Of a DNA stretch of 64,000 bases, positions 42,112 through 50,854 are shown piece after piece. Source of the stretch: Thiothrix fructosivorans. GTDB lineage: Bacteria; Pseudomonadota; Gammaproteobacteria; Thiotrichales; Thiotrichaceae. The position numbers were made by a program, and so were the translations under genes. The stretch lies in assembly GCF_017349355.1 (NCBI RefSeq), contig NZ_JAFMPM010000008.1:310001-374000 (forward strand), read 5' to 3'. The first letter of the stretch is position 1; each line of letters starts with the position of its first letter. The notes beneath the pieces were generated by a model. It did not search any database. It was not told the DNA's origin and saw nothing but the letters and a program-made list of their open reading frames with translations.

Positions 42112-43128
42112 TTAGCTGTCCCCAGCAAGCAAGGCGCTGGTGAATTCATAAGCATCGAATTCTTGGAGGTCGTCGATGCTTTCACCTACGCCAATAAAGC
42201 GCACGGGGATTTTAAGTTGTTGGGCAATCGCGAACAGGATACCGCCTTTAGCCGTCCCGTCCAGTTTAGTGACGGTGATTCCCGTCAGCCCTAATGCTTC
42301 GTTGAATTGTTTGGCTTGTACCAAAGCATTTTGACCAATACTGGCATCCACAATCAGCATGATTTCATGCGGTGCAGAGCCATCAAACTTTTGTATCACA
42401 CGTTTAACTTTTTTCAGCTCATCCATTAGGTTGGTCTGCGTGTGCAGCCGACCAGCGGTATCCGCGAGCAATACGTCGATTTTACGCGCTTTGGCGGCTT
42501 GTACTGCATCAAAAATGACTGAAGCAGAATCCGCGCCACTGCCCTGGGCAATCACCGGAATATTATTGCGTTCACCCCAAATGGTGAGCTGTTCCACCGC
42601 CGCAGCACGGAACGTATCGCCTGCGGCAAGCATGACGGATTTGCCGTCTTGCTGGAATTTCTTGGCGAGTTTGCCAATCGTGGTGGTTTTACCCGCGCCA
42701 TTAATACCGACCATGAGCAATACAAACGGTTGGTGCGCGGTGTCGATCACCAAGGGTTGTGCGGCAGGGCGCAAAATGCGGTGCATTTTATTGTAAAGTG
42801 CTTGCATTAACGCATCCATATCCGCCAATTCTGCGCGTTTAACGCGACTGGTGAGGTCGGCGATAATTTCGCGGGTGGCATCAACACCCACATCGGCGGT
42901 TAATAAGCGTGTTTCTAATTCTTCCAGCACATCATCGTCGATTTTCTTTTTGCCGACGACTAGCGTGCTCATCCCCTCAGTGATGGCATGACTGGTTTTA
43001 GAGAGACCCCGTTTTAACCGCGCAAATAAACCTTCCGCTGGGGCTTCCGGTGCGGTGGGGGCGATTGGTGTAGCAGCAGAAGTGTTTTCTGGTATTTCCT
43101 GCTTTTTTTTCTTTCCGAATCCAAACAT
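42112..43128 (-). CDS. ftsY: Signal recognition particle receptor FtsY
   Basis: The protein has a short charged N-terminal domain (MFGFGKKKKQEIPENTSAAT) and an NG GTPase domain with GINGAGKTTTIGKLA, 'DTFRAAAVEQL', 'DTAGRLHTQTNLMDELKKV' and 'TKLDGTAKGG'. It receives ribosome-SRP complexes at the membrane. The start at 43128 gives 338 residues; an in-frame extension to 43188 would run into the divergent gene. The N-terminal acidic domain is shorter than in E. coli. Confidence 0.95.
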   Translation of the reverse strand: MFGFGKKKKQEIPENTSAATPIAPTAPEAPAEGLFARLKRGLSKTSHAITEGMSTLVVGKKKIDDDVLEELETRLLTADVGVDATREIIADLTSRVKRAELADMDALMQALYNKMHRILRPAAQPLVIDTAHQPFVLLMVGINGAGKTTTIGKLAKKFQQDGKSVMLAAGDTFRAAAVEQLTIWGERNNIPVIAQGSGADSASVIFDAVQAAKARKIDVLLADTAGRLHTQTNLMDELKKVKRVIQKFDGSAPHEIMLIVDASIGQNALVQAKQFNEALGLTGITVTKLDGTAKGGILFAIAQQLKIPVRFIGVGESIDDLQEFDAYEFTSALLAGDS

Positions 43129-43169
43129 CGTACAATGACCGTCCAGCTTTACTATCGTCAGGTGAAAGA

Positions 43170-44594
43170 ATGCGAAGAATACTACCATTTGCCGGACAAA
43201 ACCGTAATATCAAAACAATTCTAGCGGTTTCTGTCGTGTTTGCAGGTTTTTTTACAACACCATTGCACGCTATTGAGCGTGTGAAAGTGGCTGTACCCGT
43301 TTACGAATACAAGCTGGATAACGGTTTGAAGGTGTTGGTGAAACAAGATAAACGTGCGCCGATTGCAGTGGTGCAGTTGTGGTACAAAGTCGGTTCGAGC
43401 TACGAACACAACGGTTCTACGGGTCTGTCACACGTGGTTGAACACATGATGTTCAAGGGAACGACCAAGCACCCGACTGGCGAATTCAACCGTATTATTG
43501 CCGAAAATGGCGCGGAAGATAACGCGTTCACGGGGCAAGATTACACGGCATATTACCAAGTCATCGCGGCTGATCGGCTGGAAGTGGCGTTTGAATTGGA
43601 ATCGGATCGGGTGCGCAACCTGACGTTACCGCCCGAAGAATTCAAGAAAGAAGTGGAAGTGGTCAAGGAAGAACGGCGTTGGCGTACCGAAGACAAACCG
43701 ACGGCGTTGACCCGTGAGCAGTTTGAAGCGGTTGCTTTTATGAACAGTCCTTACCATAACCCCGTGATCGGCTGGATGGCGGATTTGGATGCGATGCAAG
43801 TCGAAGATTTGCGGGCATGGTACGAACGTTGGTACGCGCCTAACAATGCAACCTTGGTCGTGGTCGGCGATGTTGACCCTGATAAGGTGCACGAGCTGGC
43901 GAAAAAGTATTACGGCCCTCTCAAGCCCACGGCAGCTATTCCCCCGCCCAAACCGCAAACTGAAGTCGAGCAAAAAGGTTTGCGCACTATCAAAGTGAAA
44001 GCGCCCGCCGAATTGCCGTACATCATGATGGGTTACAAAGTCCCCGGTATGATTAATGCTAAGGAAAAATGGGAGCCGTATGCGCTGGAAGTACTTGCGG
44101 GGATTTTGGATGGCGGTAACAGTTCGCGCTTATCCAAGGAGCTGATTCGCGGTAAAGAAATCGCCTCCAGTGCCAGTGCGTGGTACAGCGGGTCGGGGCG
44201 TTTGCCGGATTTGTTCAGCTTAAGCGGGATGCCGACCAAAGGCGAAAAGCTCGAAACGGTCAAAGCCGCATTACTGGAACAGGTCGAAAAGCTGCGCAAT
44301 GAACCCGTGACGGCTGATGAATTGGCGCGAGTCAAAGCGCAAGTGATTGCAGGCGAGATCTACGAACGCGATTCCCAACAAAATCAAGCAAATGTGCTGG
44401 GTTCGTTGGAAACTGTCGGTTTGGGGTACAAGCTGGCGGACGAGTACGTGGATAATATCTTGGCGATTACGCCCGAACAAATTCAAGCCGTTGCGAAGAA
44501 GTACCTGATTGAAGACACGTTGACGATTGCCGAGCTTGACCCGCAGCCGCTTGACCCGAATAAGCCCAAAAATGCCCCCAGTTTTGTGAGATAA
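43170..44594 (+). CDS. M16 family zinc metalloprotease (catalytic subunit)
   Basis: After a signal-like segment (TILAVSVVFAGFFTTPLHAI) the protein carries the inverted zinc motif HVVEH (H88, E91, H92) and downstream Glu in 'AFELESDRVRNL'. The second M16 half has 'GKEIASSASAWYSGSGR'. The gene is followed 5 bases later by a second M16-type gene without the zinc motif, so the two probably form a periplasmic heterodimer. The pair lies divergent to ftsY and before rsmD, as in several gammaproteobacteria. Confidence 0.92.
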   Translation: MRRILPFAGQNRNIKTILAVSVVFAGFFTTPLHAIERVKVAVPVYEYKLDNGLKVLVKQDKRAPIAVVQLWYKVGSSYEHNGSTGLSHVVEHMMFKGTTKHPTGEFNRIIAENGAEDNAFTGQDYTAYYQVIAADRLEVAFELESDRVRNLTLPPEEFKKEVEVVKEERRWRTEDKPTALTREQFEAVAFMNSPYHNPVIGWMADLDAMQVEDLRAWYERWYAPNNATLVVVGDVDPDKVHELAKKYYGPLKPTAAIPPPKPQTEVEQKGLRTIKVKAPAELPYIMMGYKVPGMINAKEKWEPYALEVLAGILDGGNSSRLSKELIRGKEIASSASAWYSGSGRLPDLFSLSGMPTKGEKLETVKAALLEQVEKLRNEPVTADELARVKAQVIAGEIYERDSQQNQANVLGSLETVGLGYKLADEYVDNILAITPEQIQAVAKKYLIEDTLTIAELDPQPLDPNKPKNAPSFVR

Positions 44595-44599
44595 ACCGT

Positions 44600-45910
44600 A
44601 TGTTAAAAAAAATCTTGTTAGCACCACTGCTGCTGTGGGTGGTGTTTGCACCTTGCGTACACGCTGCCCCGAAAATCGAAAACTGGACGACCAGCAATGG
44701 GTTGCGGGTGTATTACGTTCATGCACCGGATTTGCCAATGCTCGATTTGCGTCTCGCGTTTGATGCGGGCAGTGCGCGGGATGGCAATAAGCCCGGTCTT
44801 GCTGCTCTCACTAATAGTATGTTGGATAAAGGCGCGGCAGGCTTGAGTGAAGACCAATTGGCTGAGCAATTTGAGTCGATTGGGGCGGGTTTTGGTGCAG
44901 GTACGTCAATGGATTTGGCATCGGTCAGCTTGCGTACCATCACGTTGCCAAAGGAACAACAAGCGGCGTTGGAAACGTGGTTGAAAGTGCTATCCAAACC
45001 GGATTTTCCGCAGAAAGATTTTGAACGGGTGCAAAAATTAACGCTGGTCGGGCTGCAAGCTGAAAAGCAAGACCCCGCGAGTTTGGGCAGTAAGGCGTTT
45101 TACAAAGCCTTGTACGGTGATCATCCTTACGGACAACCGGAAAACGGCACAGAAGAGAGTATTCCAGCATTGACGGTTGCTGACCTGAAAGCGTTTTATC
45201 AGCAGTATTACGTGGCGAAAAATGGCTTGCTGGCGATTGTGGGTGCGGCAGATCGGCAACAAGCGGAAGCCTTGGCAGAGCAGGTGGCGGGTGTATTGCC
45301 GCCCGGTGGGGCGGCTGCCCCAATTCCTGAAGTGAAGCCGTTGACTGAGGCTAAAACGGTGAAGATTCCGTACCCTTCTAGCCAATCACACATTACGGTG
45401 GGGCAGATTGGGAATAAACGCGGCGATGCGGATTATTTTACGTTGTACATGGGCAACCAAGTGCTGGGCGGGAGTGGTTTTACGTCGCGATTGATGAAGG
45501 AGGTGCGTGATGCACGCGGTTTGAGTTATAGCGTGAGCAGTTATTTTTCACCGTTCGCACAATTAGGGGCGTTCACGGTCAGCTTGCAAACCAAGAAGGA
45601 ACAAACCGATGCAGCCCTGACAGTGGTGCGTGATGTGTTGGGCAAGTTCCAGAAAGAAGGCCCGACAGCAGAGGAATTGGACGCTGCTAAAAAGGACATT
45701 ACTGGCGGTTTCCCGTTGCGCACGGCGAGTAACAGCCAGATGGTGGAATACGTTGGCATTATTGGCTTCTACCAACTACCGTTGGATTACTTGGATACGT
45801 TTACCAGCACGATTAATGTGTTAACCCGTGAGCAGATTGCGGATGCGTTCACGCGGCGGGTGCAGCCGGATAAAATGGTGACAGTGATTGTGGGTGGCGA
45901 TGAAAAATAA
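44600..45910 (+). CDS. M16 family peptidase-like protein (non-catalytic subunit)
   Basis: A signal peptide (LLAPLLLWVVFAPCVHA) precedes a domain of the M16 fold. At the position of HxxEH it reads LAALTNSMLDKGAAGLSEDQ, so the zinc ligands are absent. The C-terminal half has 'VLGGSGFTSRLMKEVRDARG LSYSV', the RY-type substrate-binding motif of the regulatory subunit. This is the usual split between active and inactive M16 subunits. Confidence 0.9.
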   Translation: MLKKILLAPLLLWVVFAPCVHAAPKIENWTTSNGLRVYYVHAPDLPMLDLRLAFDAGSARDGNKPGLAALTNSMLDKGAAGLSEDQLAEQFESIGAGFGAGTSMDLASVSLRTITLPKEQQAALETWLKVLSKPDFPQKDFERVQKLTLVGLQAEKQDPASLGSKAFYKALYGDHPYGQPENGTEESIPALTVADLKAFYQQYYVAKNGLLAIVGAADRQQAEALAEQVAGVLPPGGAAAPIPEVKPLTEAKTVKIPYPSSQSHITVGQIGNKRGDADYFTLYMGNQVLGGSGFTSRLMKEVRDARGLSYSVSSYFSPFAQLGAFTVSLQTKKEQTDAALTVVRDVLGKFQKEGPTAEELDAAKKDITGGFPLRTASNSQMVEYVGIIGFYQLPLDYLDTFTSTINVLTREQIADAFTRRVQPDKMVTVIVGGDEK

Positions 45911-46448
45911 TTTGTTACGCATTATTGGTGGGGAATGGCGTAGCCGTAAGCTACGCTTTGCCGATGTCGCGGGTTTGCGCCCCACGCCGGATCGGGTACG
46001 CGAAACCTTGTTTAATTGGCTGCAAACGCAAGTGCCGGGGGCGCGTTGCCTCGATTTGTTTGCAGGCAGTGGCGCGTTGGGGTTGGAAGCTTTGTCGCGA
46101 GGGGCGGGCGAGGTGGTGATGGTGGAAAAACATCCCGCCGCCGCGCGTTTGTTGCGTGAAAATATTACGTTGTTGGGGGCGCAAAATGCGCTATTGTTAC
46201 ACGATGATGCGTTCCGTTACCTGCAACGCGAAACGGTGGGATTTGATCTGATTTTTCTCGATCCACCGTTTCGGCAGAATTTGTTAGTGCCTGTGTTGGA
46301 AGCGATTGTTGACAAAGGCCTGCTGAAAACGGGTGGCATGATTTATCTGGAGCAGGAGGCGGATACCACCATAGACTTTGAGCGGTTCAATCTGACCATC
46401 CACCGTGCAACCAAAGCGGGGCAGGTGCAAAGTTTATTGCTAATTTGA
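45900..46448 (+). CDS. rsmD: 16S rRNA (guanine(966)-N(2))-methyltransferase
   Basis: The protein begins with NNLLRIIGGEWRSRKLRFAD and 'LRPTPDRVRETLFNWLQ', then SAM motif I 'CLDLFAGSGALGLEALSRGA' and catalytic motif FLDPPFRQN. These are diagnostic for RsmD. The ATG at 45900 overlaps the end of the M16-type gene by 11 bases; an in-frame GTG at 45888 is less likely. Confidence 0.94.
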   Translation: MKNNLLRIIGGEWRSRKLRFADVAGLRPTPDRVRETLFNWLQTQVPGARCLDLFAGSGALGLEALSRGAGEVVMVEKHPAAARLLRENITLLGAQNALLLHDDAFRYLQRETVGFDLIFLDPPFRQNLLVPVLEAIVDKGLLKTGGMIYLEQEADTTIDFERFNLTIHRATKAGQVQSLLLI

Positions 46449-46532
46449 GTATTTTTGTTCAGCAAAGATTCAGGTTGTGTTCTAGGCTTTATGGGTGAGT
46501 GTTTTGTTGACAATTATGCGGAGGATAACCCG

Positions 46533-47060
46533 ATGTTCGGTGTCGTAGTGCGAGGATTAGTAGCGCTGTTGGCTTGTTCCTTGATCGGTTGCAGTGCAGT
46601 GTCAGAAGCCCCGAAATCCATCAGTGTGGCGCAAATTCCTGTGCAGGAAGTGCCAGCGTCGGTGACGTTGCTGGATAAGGTGGTGTGGAATGCGCAAAAG
46701 CAGCAGGGCAAGATGTACCGCTGGGGTGGCACTAGCCCCGTGACGGGATTTGATTGCAGCGGCTTGACGCAATACGCGTTCAAAAACGGCGCACAAGTGG
46801 CGATTCCGCGCACCGCCGCACAACAATACGACGCTGCCGTGAAAGTCTCACGCGAGCAAAGCCAGAAGGGCGATCTAGTGTTTTTCAATACCAGTGGCAA
46901 GCGCGTCAGCCATGTTGGGATTTATTTGGGAAATAATAAGTTTGTCCATGCGCCGCGCACGGGACGAGCGATTGCTACTGATCAACTGAAGGGCTATTGG
47001 GCGAATCGTTTGATTGGGTTTGGGCGAATTCCGGGGGCTTGCCGTCCTAGTTATTCGTGA
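46533..47060 (+). CDS. NlpC/P60-family lipoprotein (cell-wall endopeptidase)
   Basis: The ATG at 46533 has GGAGG 9 bases upstream and begins a lipoprotein signal (VVVRGLVALLACSLIGC with lipobox LIGC). The catalytic domain has Cys in GFDCSGLTQYAF, His in RVSHVGIYLGNNKF and a third residue in FVHAPRTG. These enzymes cut peptide stems of peptidoglycan, usually between D-Glu and mDAP. The in-frame extension to 46455 lacks a ribosome site. Confidence 0.9.
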   Translation: MFGVVVRGLVALLACSLIGCSAVSEAPKSISVAQIPVQEVPASVTLLDKVVWNAQKQQGKMYRWGGTSPVTGFDCSGLTQYAFKNGAQVAIPRTAAQQYDAAVKVSREQSQKGDLVFFNTSGKRVSHVGIYLGNNKFVHAPRTGRAIATDQLKGYWANRLIGFGRIPGACRPSYS

Positions 47061-47272
47061 GAAGTGCGGCGTTGCTTACTTCCAGAGAACGGCAACGTCG
47101 TAGATTCTAGGCTTTTAGGTGTTTCGTATTCCAGAAAGTCACCCAATGGTTCATCAGCGTTGGGCGTAATGCTTTTTACCAAACCTCGCAGTGAACCAAG
47201 TTTCCGTTTTGGTTTGTTGATGGAGTCTTGCGTACTTCTTTGCATGGCAAATAATCCGTTACTGATAGGCAC
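47051..47272 (-). CDS. Possible DUF2281/antitoxin-like remnant
   Basis: The 73-residue frame has KPKRKLGSLRGLVKS ITPNADEPLGDFLEYE, which resembles the C-terminal 'K-x-GSLKGK-x(6)-D-x-PL-x-DF' pattern of small DUF2281/VapB-type antitoxins. The N-terminal part expected in that family is missing, and the start would be GTG. No partner toxin is adjacent on this strand. It overlaps the end of the NlpC/P60 gene by 10 bases. I regard it as a probable relic. Confidence 0.35.
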   Translation of the reverse strand: MPISNGLFAMQRSTQDSINKPKRKLGSLRGLVKSITPNADEPLGDFLEYETPKSLESTTLPFSGSKQRRTSHE

Positions 47273-47349
47273 ATGATAATTGTAGCATTCACATCCTGCT
47301 ATGAATCTGCTACTAATGCAGCATCTTTTTATCAGTCGATTCTTACCTC

Positions 47350-48219
47350 ATGCCGAAAGCCTTTATCAGTTATGCCTGCGATGGTAGCCACGGTGAAAAC
47401 CTTGCCGCCGAGATTCAGCAGCAGTTGTTGGCGGCTGGCTTTGCCGTGTTCCGCGATGTGATCGGTTTGAAACCGGGCGATGTGTGGTATCACAAACTGG
47501 AATTTGAACTCGAAACCAGCGATGTGATGGTGTTGGTGGTTTCTGAGAAAGTGCGCACGTCGAAGTGGGTGCATAACGAAGTGAGTATGGCGGAGGAAAT
47601 CGGTATTCCGGTGATTCCAGTGCTCGCGGAAAAAGTGCGGTATCCGTTGTGGTTGCGGCATTTGCAGGTGCTGGATTTTTGTGGGGCGGTGGATTGGACG
47701 TTGTTGTTGGGGGCGCTTGGGCATCATGTGGGAAAAACCCTCACCCCCCAGCCCCCTCTCCCAGAGGTAGAGGGGGAGCAAGAAAAAGAGCCAGCGGCTG
47801 AACTTGTTGCAGACCGCTATATCATCCACAACAATGGAACGGTAACGGATACCGTAACTAATCTGATGTGGAAGCGGTGTAGTGAAGGGCAATATGGCGT
47901 AGATTGTAAAGTGGAAGTGCAACGTCATAACTGGAATGACACCATGTCGAAATTCGGCAAAGGGGTAAGTTTTGCAGGTTACAACGATTGGCGCGTGCCG
48001 ACCATCGAAGAGTTGCGAACCCTCGTGGATAATAGTCAGCATCCGACCATTAACTTACAGGCATTTCCGAATACTTTAGCTGATCATTTTTGGTCTTCGT
48101 CTTTTAATGCCGAGAATAGTGCTAACGCATTGAATGTCGATTTCGCTAACGGCTACATCAGAGAGCTTTTTAAGGATTATTATTCCTTTCCGGTACGGTT
48201 AGTGCGTAGCGGACAATGA
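47350..48219 (+). CDS. TIR domain protein with C-terminal DUF1566 (Lcl C-terminal) domain
   Basis: Residues 1-125 form a TIR domain: KAFISYACDGSHGENLAAEI, 'GFAVFRDVIGLKPGDVW', 'LVVSEKVRTSKWVHNEVSMA' with W73 and E77 at the usual W..xE position of NAD-cleaving TIR domains. Residues 155-289 form a DUF1566 domain (TVTDTVTNLMWKRC, 'FAGYNDWRVPTIEELRTLVD', 'HFWSSS', 'FPVRLVRSG'). The linker, residues 128-145, is encoded by a genomic palindromic repeat. Bacterial TIR domains often act in immunity or as NADases; DUF1566 is of unclear role and common in surface or ligand-binding proteins. No known defence genes other than a PIN pair are nearby. No strong ribosome site precedes the ATG. Confidence 0.8.
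   Translation: MPKAFISYACDGSHGENLAAEIQQQLLAAGFAVFRDVIGLKPGDVWYHKLEFELETSDVMVLVVSEKVRTSKWVHNEVSMAEEIGIPVIPVLAEKVRYPLWLRHLQVLDFCGAVDWTLLLGALGHHVGKTLTPQPPLPEVEGEQEKEPAAELVADRYIIHNNGTVTDTVTNLMWKRCSEGQYGVDCKVEVQRHNWNDTMSKFGKGVSFAGYNDWRVPTIEELRTLVDNSQHPTINLQAFPNTLADHFWSSSFNAENSANALNVDFANGYIRELFKDYYSFPVRLVRSGQ
47737..47782. repeat. Palindromic intergenic-type repeat inside the TIR-DUF1566 gene
   Basis: The sequence ACCCTCACCCCCCAGCCCCC continues into an inverted pair CCCCCTCT (47752-47759) and AGAGGGGG (47770-47777). This type of repeat is common between genes in many bacteria and here encodes the proline- and glutamate-rich linker TLTPQPPLPEVEGEQ. Confidence 0.65.
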
Positions 48220-48325
48220 TTCCGCTGTGACAGCAAATAGCAAAGTCTGTTACCACATTAGGCATTAGTTCCCGCTTCGTTGTACCATTCCCACATCAAG
48301 GCAAACTCAGCAAGAGGCAATAATT

Positions 48326-48559
48326 ATGTATGCAGTTGAATTTGAAGCCAGTATCAACGATGGAATGTTCAAAATTCCCGAAACATTCCTCAAACTACAG
48401 TCTGTAGCAAAAGCCAAAATCATTATTATGGTGGAAGACGAGGTGACGATGCCCCAAGCGGTGAAGAAGATCGGATTTATCGAACGGCTTGCCAACAATC
48501 CTGTGCATGTAGACAAGTCGCTACAGTTCTTATCCCGTGAGGAAGCGAATGAGCGCTAA
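48326..48559 (+). CDS. Antitoxin-like protein preceding the PIN toxin gene
   Basis: This 77-residue protein (MYAVEFEASINDGMFKIPET.., then 'KAKIIIMVEDEV' and 'FIERLANNPVHVDKSLQFLS') is encoded immediately before, and overlaps by 11 bases, a PIN-domain protein. It has the pattern of small antitoxins whose N terminus forms a beta-strand DNA-binding unit and whose C terminus ('F-x-PLSREE'-like) contacts the toxin. AAGAGG lies 9 bases upstream of the ATG. The pairing with PIN is the main evidence. Confidence 0.72.
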   Translation: MYAVEFEASINDGMFKIPETFLKLQSVAKAKIIIMVEDEVTMPQAVKKIGFIERLANNPVHVDKSLQFLSREEANER

Positions 48560-48962
48560 GGTATTCATTGATTCCAATGTGTTTTTGTACACATTCTCTG
48601 ATAAAGAGCCACTTAAGCACACCATCGCAAAGGCATTGGTATTGGGCGGTAGGCATACGATTTCTGTGCAAGTTATCAATGAAGTCAGCAGTAATTTATT
48701 GAAGAAACTGCGGCAGAGTAATGCTGATGTCCAAGATTTTATCGATGATTGCTACAGCCGTTATCTGATTGAAAATCTCTCTCAAGCCGTTTTTAGTAAG
48801 GGTGTATCGCTCAGGGAGCGCTACAAGTTCTCTTATTACGATTCCATTATTGTGTCATCTGCGCTGCTAAGTGGCTGTCAGGTGCTTTACAGCGAAGACA
48901 TGCAGCACAGTCTGCTTGTCGAAAACCAACTCACCATTATTGATCCATTTGTCCAATGCTAG
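48549..48962 (+). CDS. PIN-domain ribonuclease toxin
   Basis: The protein begins AKVFIDSNVFLYTFSDKEPL with the first catalytic Asp, has Glu in SVQVINEVSSNLL, Asp in FSYYDSIIVSSALLSGC and a further acid in LYSEDMQHS. These four acids define the PIN (VapC-like) nuclease site. The ATG at 48549 has GAGGAAG upstream and overlaps the antitoxin gene, the usual coupled order. It overlaps the following ABC-F gene by 7 bases. Confidence 0.88.
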   Translation: MSAKVFIDSNVFLYTFSDKEPLKHTIAKALVLGGRHTISVQVINEVSSNLLKKLRQSNADVQDFIDDCYSRYLIENLSQAVFSKGVSLRERYKFSYYDSIIVSSALLSGCQVLYSEDMQHSLLVENQLTIIDPFVQC

Positions 48963-50854
48963 TCTTCTCCGACCTAACCCTGCGGCGCGGCTCAAAAGCC
49001 CTGCTCGAATCCGCTTCCTTCAGCATCCATCCCGGTCAGAACGTCGGGGTTACGGGTGCGAACGGAGTCGGCAAATCCACCCTGTTCTCGCTGATTCGTG
49101 GGGAATTGCACCAAGACACGGGCAATTTTTCGATACCGCCCGCGTGGGTGATCGCGCACGTCCAGCAAGAAACGCCCGCTACTGACCAAACCGCACTGCA
49201 TTACGCACTCGAAGGTGACACCGAATACGTCAGCCTACGCCAGCAACTTGAACACGCCGACGGCGCACACCTCGGCGAACTGCACGCCCGCCTCGATGCC
49301 ATCGACGGTTACACCGCTGAAAGCCGCGCTGCCACCTTGCTGCACGGTCTCGGTTTCAAACCCGACCAAATTCACAACCCGGTCAGCAGTTTTTCCGGCG
49401 GCTGGCGGATGCGCCTCAATCTCGCGCAAGCCCTGATGTGCCGTTCAGACCTGCTCCTGCTCGACGAACCCACCAACCACCTTGATCTTGATGCGGTCAT
49501 TTGGGTGCAAGAGTGGCTGAAAAATTATCGTGGCACGCTGCTGCTGATTTCGCATGACCGCGAATTCCTCGACGCGATTTGCACCAATATTGCGCACATC
49601 GAACACAGCCGTCTGACGCTCTACACCGGCAACTATTCGACCTTTGAAATCACCCGTGCGGAAAAACTTGCCCAACAGCAATCGGCTTACGAGAAGCAAA
49701 AGCGCGAACGCGAACACATGCAAAAGTATGTTGACCGTTTCCGCGCCCAAGCCACCAAAGCCCGCCAAGCACAAAGCCGCCTGAAAGCCTTGGAGCGGAT
49801 GCAAGTCATCTCCGCCGCCCACGTCGATTCGCAATTCCACTTCAGCTTCCGCGACCCCGAAAAGTTGCCGGATCGCTTGCTGCATGTGCGCGAAGCGCGC
49901 CTTGGTTACGCTGACAAAACCATCATTGAAAAGGTGGAGTTGCAAATTTTCCCCAGCGACCGCATCGGGTTGATTGGCCCCAACGGTGCGGGTAAATCCA
50001 CCCTGATCAAATTCCTTGCCGGACAACTGCCTGCACAAGCGGGTGAAAGCTGGCAAGCGCCCGACCTCAAAATCGGCTATTTCGCCCAGCACCAGCTCGA
50101 ACAACTCAAGGTCGATCAATCGCCGCTGCAACATTTGCGCGACATGGATAAACAAGCCCGCGAACAAGATTTGCGCAACTTCCTCGGCGGTTTCGCTTTC
50201 CAAGGTACACGGGTGGAAGAGGCGATTGCACCCTTCTCCGGCGGCGAAAAAGCCCGCCTAGCGCTGGCTTTGCTGATCTACCAACGCCCTAATTTGCTGT
50301 TGCTGGATGAACCGACCAACCACCTTGACCTCGATATGCGCCTTGCCCTCAGCATGGCGTTACAGGAATTCAAGGGCGCAATGGTCATCGTCTCGCACGA
50401 CCGCCACATGCTCAAAACCGTCACCGACAAGCTATTACTGGTCGATAGCGGCAAAGCGCTGGAATTCGATGGCGACCTTGACGATTACGCGGCGTGGCTG
50501 CAAAACCGTTTCCGTGCCGAGGAAGCCGCCAGCAAGCCAACCGATCAAGCCGCCGCCGCGCACACCTCCGCCGGACGCAAAGACCAGCGCCGCGAAGCCG
50601 CCGAAAAGCGCAAACAGTTACAGCCCTTAAAGAAAAAGATCGACAAGTTGGAGCAGGAAATGAACAAACTCCAACAACAACAAGCCGCGTTAGAAGCACA
50701 GCTTGCCGACCCCGACATTTACAGCGATGCCAACCGCCACAAGCTCAAGCAACTGGTGCTCGACAAAAGCAACCTCGATGCCAAATTGGAGGAGGTGGAA
50801 ATGGAATGGATGGAGCGTAGCGAAGAATACGACACCGCGATGGCAGAGAATTAA
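48956..50854 (+). CDS. ABC-F family ATPase (YheS-like)
   Basis: The 632-residue soluble protein has two ATPase domains: Walker A GANGVGKSTLFSL and GPNGAGKSTLIKF, signatures 'FSGGWRMRLNLAQAL' and 'FSGGEKARLALALL', Walker B 'LLLLDEPTNHLDLDA' twice. The linker between domains is the charged helix pair characteristic of ABC-F ribosome-associated factors, and the C-terminal coiled coil (KKKIDKLEQEMNKLQQQQAA) resembles YheS. It lacks membrane domains. It probably acts on the ribosome E site. Confidence 0.92.
   Translation: MLVFSDLTLRRGSKALLESASFSIHPGQNVGVTGANGVGKSTLFSLIRGELHQDTGNFSIPPAWVIAHVQQETPATDQTALHYALEGDTEYVSLRQQLEHADGAHLGELHARLDAIDGYTAESRAATLLHGLGFKPDQIHNPVSSFSGGWRMRLNLAQALMCRSDLLLLDEPTNHLDLDAVIWVQEWLKNYRGTLLLISHDREFLDAICTNIAHIEHSRLTLYTGNYSTFEITRAEKLAQQQSAYEKQKREREHMQKYVDRFRAQATKARQAQSRLKALERMQVISAAHVDSQFHFSFRDPEKLPDRLLHVREARLGYADKTIIEKVELQIFPSDRIGLIGPNGAGKSTLIKFLAGQLPAQAGESWQAPDLKIGYFAQHQLEQLKVDQSPLQHLRDMDKQAREQDLRNFLGGFAFQGTRVEEAIAPFSGGEKARLALALLIYQRPNLLLLDEPTNHLDLDMRLALSMALQEFKGAMVIVSHDRHMLKTVTDKLLLVDSGKALEFDGDLDDYAAWLQNRFRAEEAASKPTDQAAAAHTSAGRKDQRREAAEKRKQLQPLKKKIDKLEQEMNKLQQQQAALEAQLADPDIYSDANRHKLKQLVLDKSNLDAKLEEVEMEWMERSEEYDTAMAEN

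Noticed and set aside
47737-47782. Possible CRISPR-like repeat
   Set aside because: Only one copy is present and there are no spacers or cas genes; it is a dispersed palindrome. No CRISPR array was seen anywhere in the window.
47332-48042. 236-codon minus-strand frame
   Set aside because: It is antisense to the TIR-DUF1566 gene and gives a His/Pro-rich product with no motif.
49445-50203. 252-codon minus-strand frame
   Set aside because: It is antisense to the ABC-F gene, whose motifs are complete, and its product is only a mirrored leucine/valine-rich translation.
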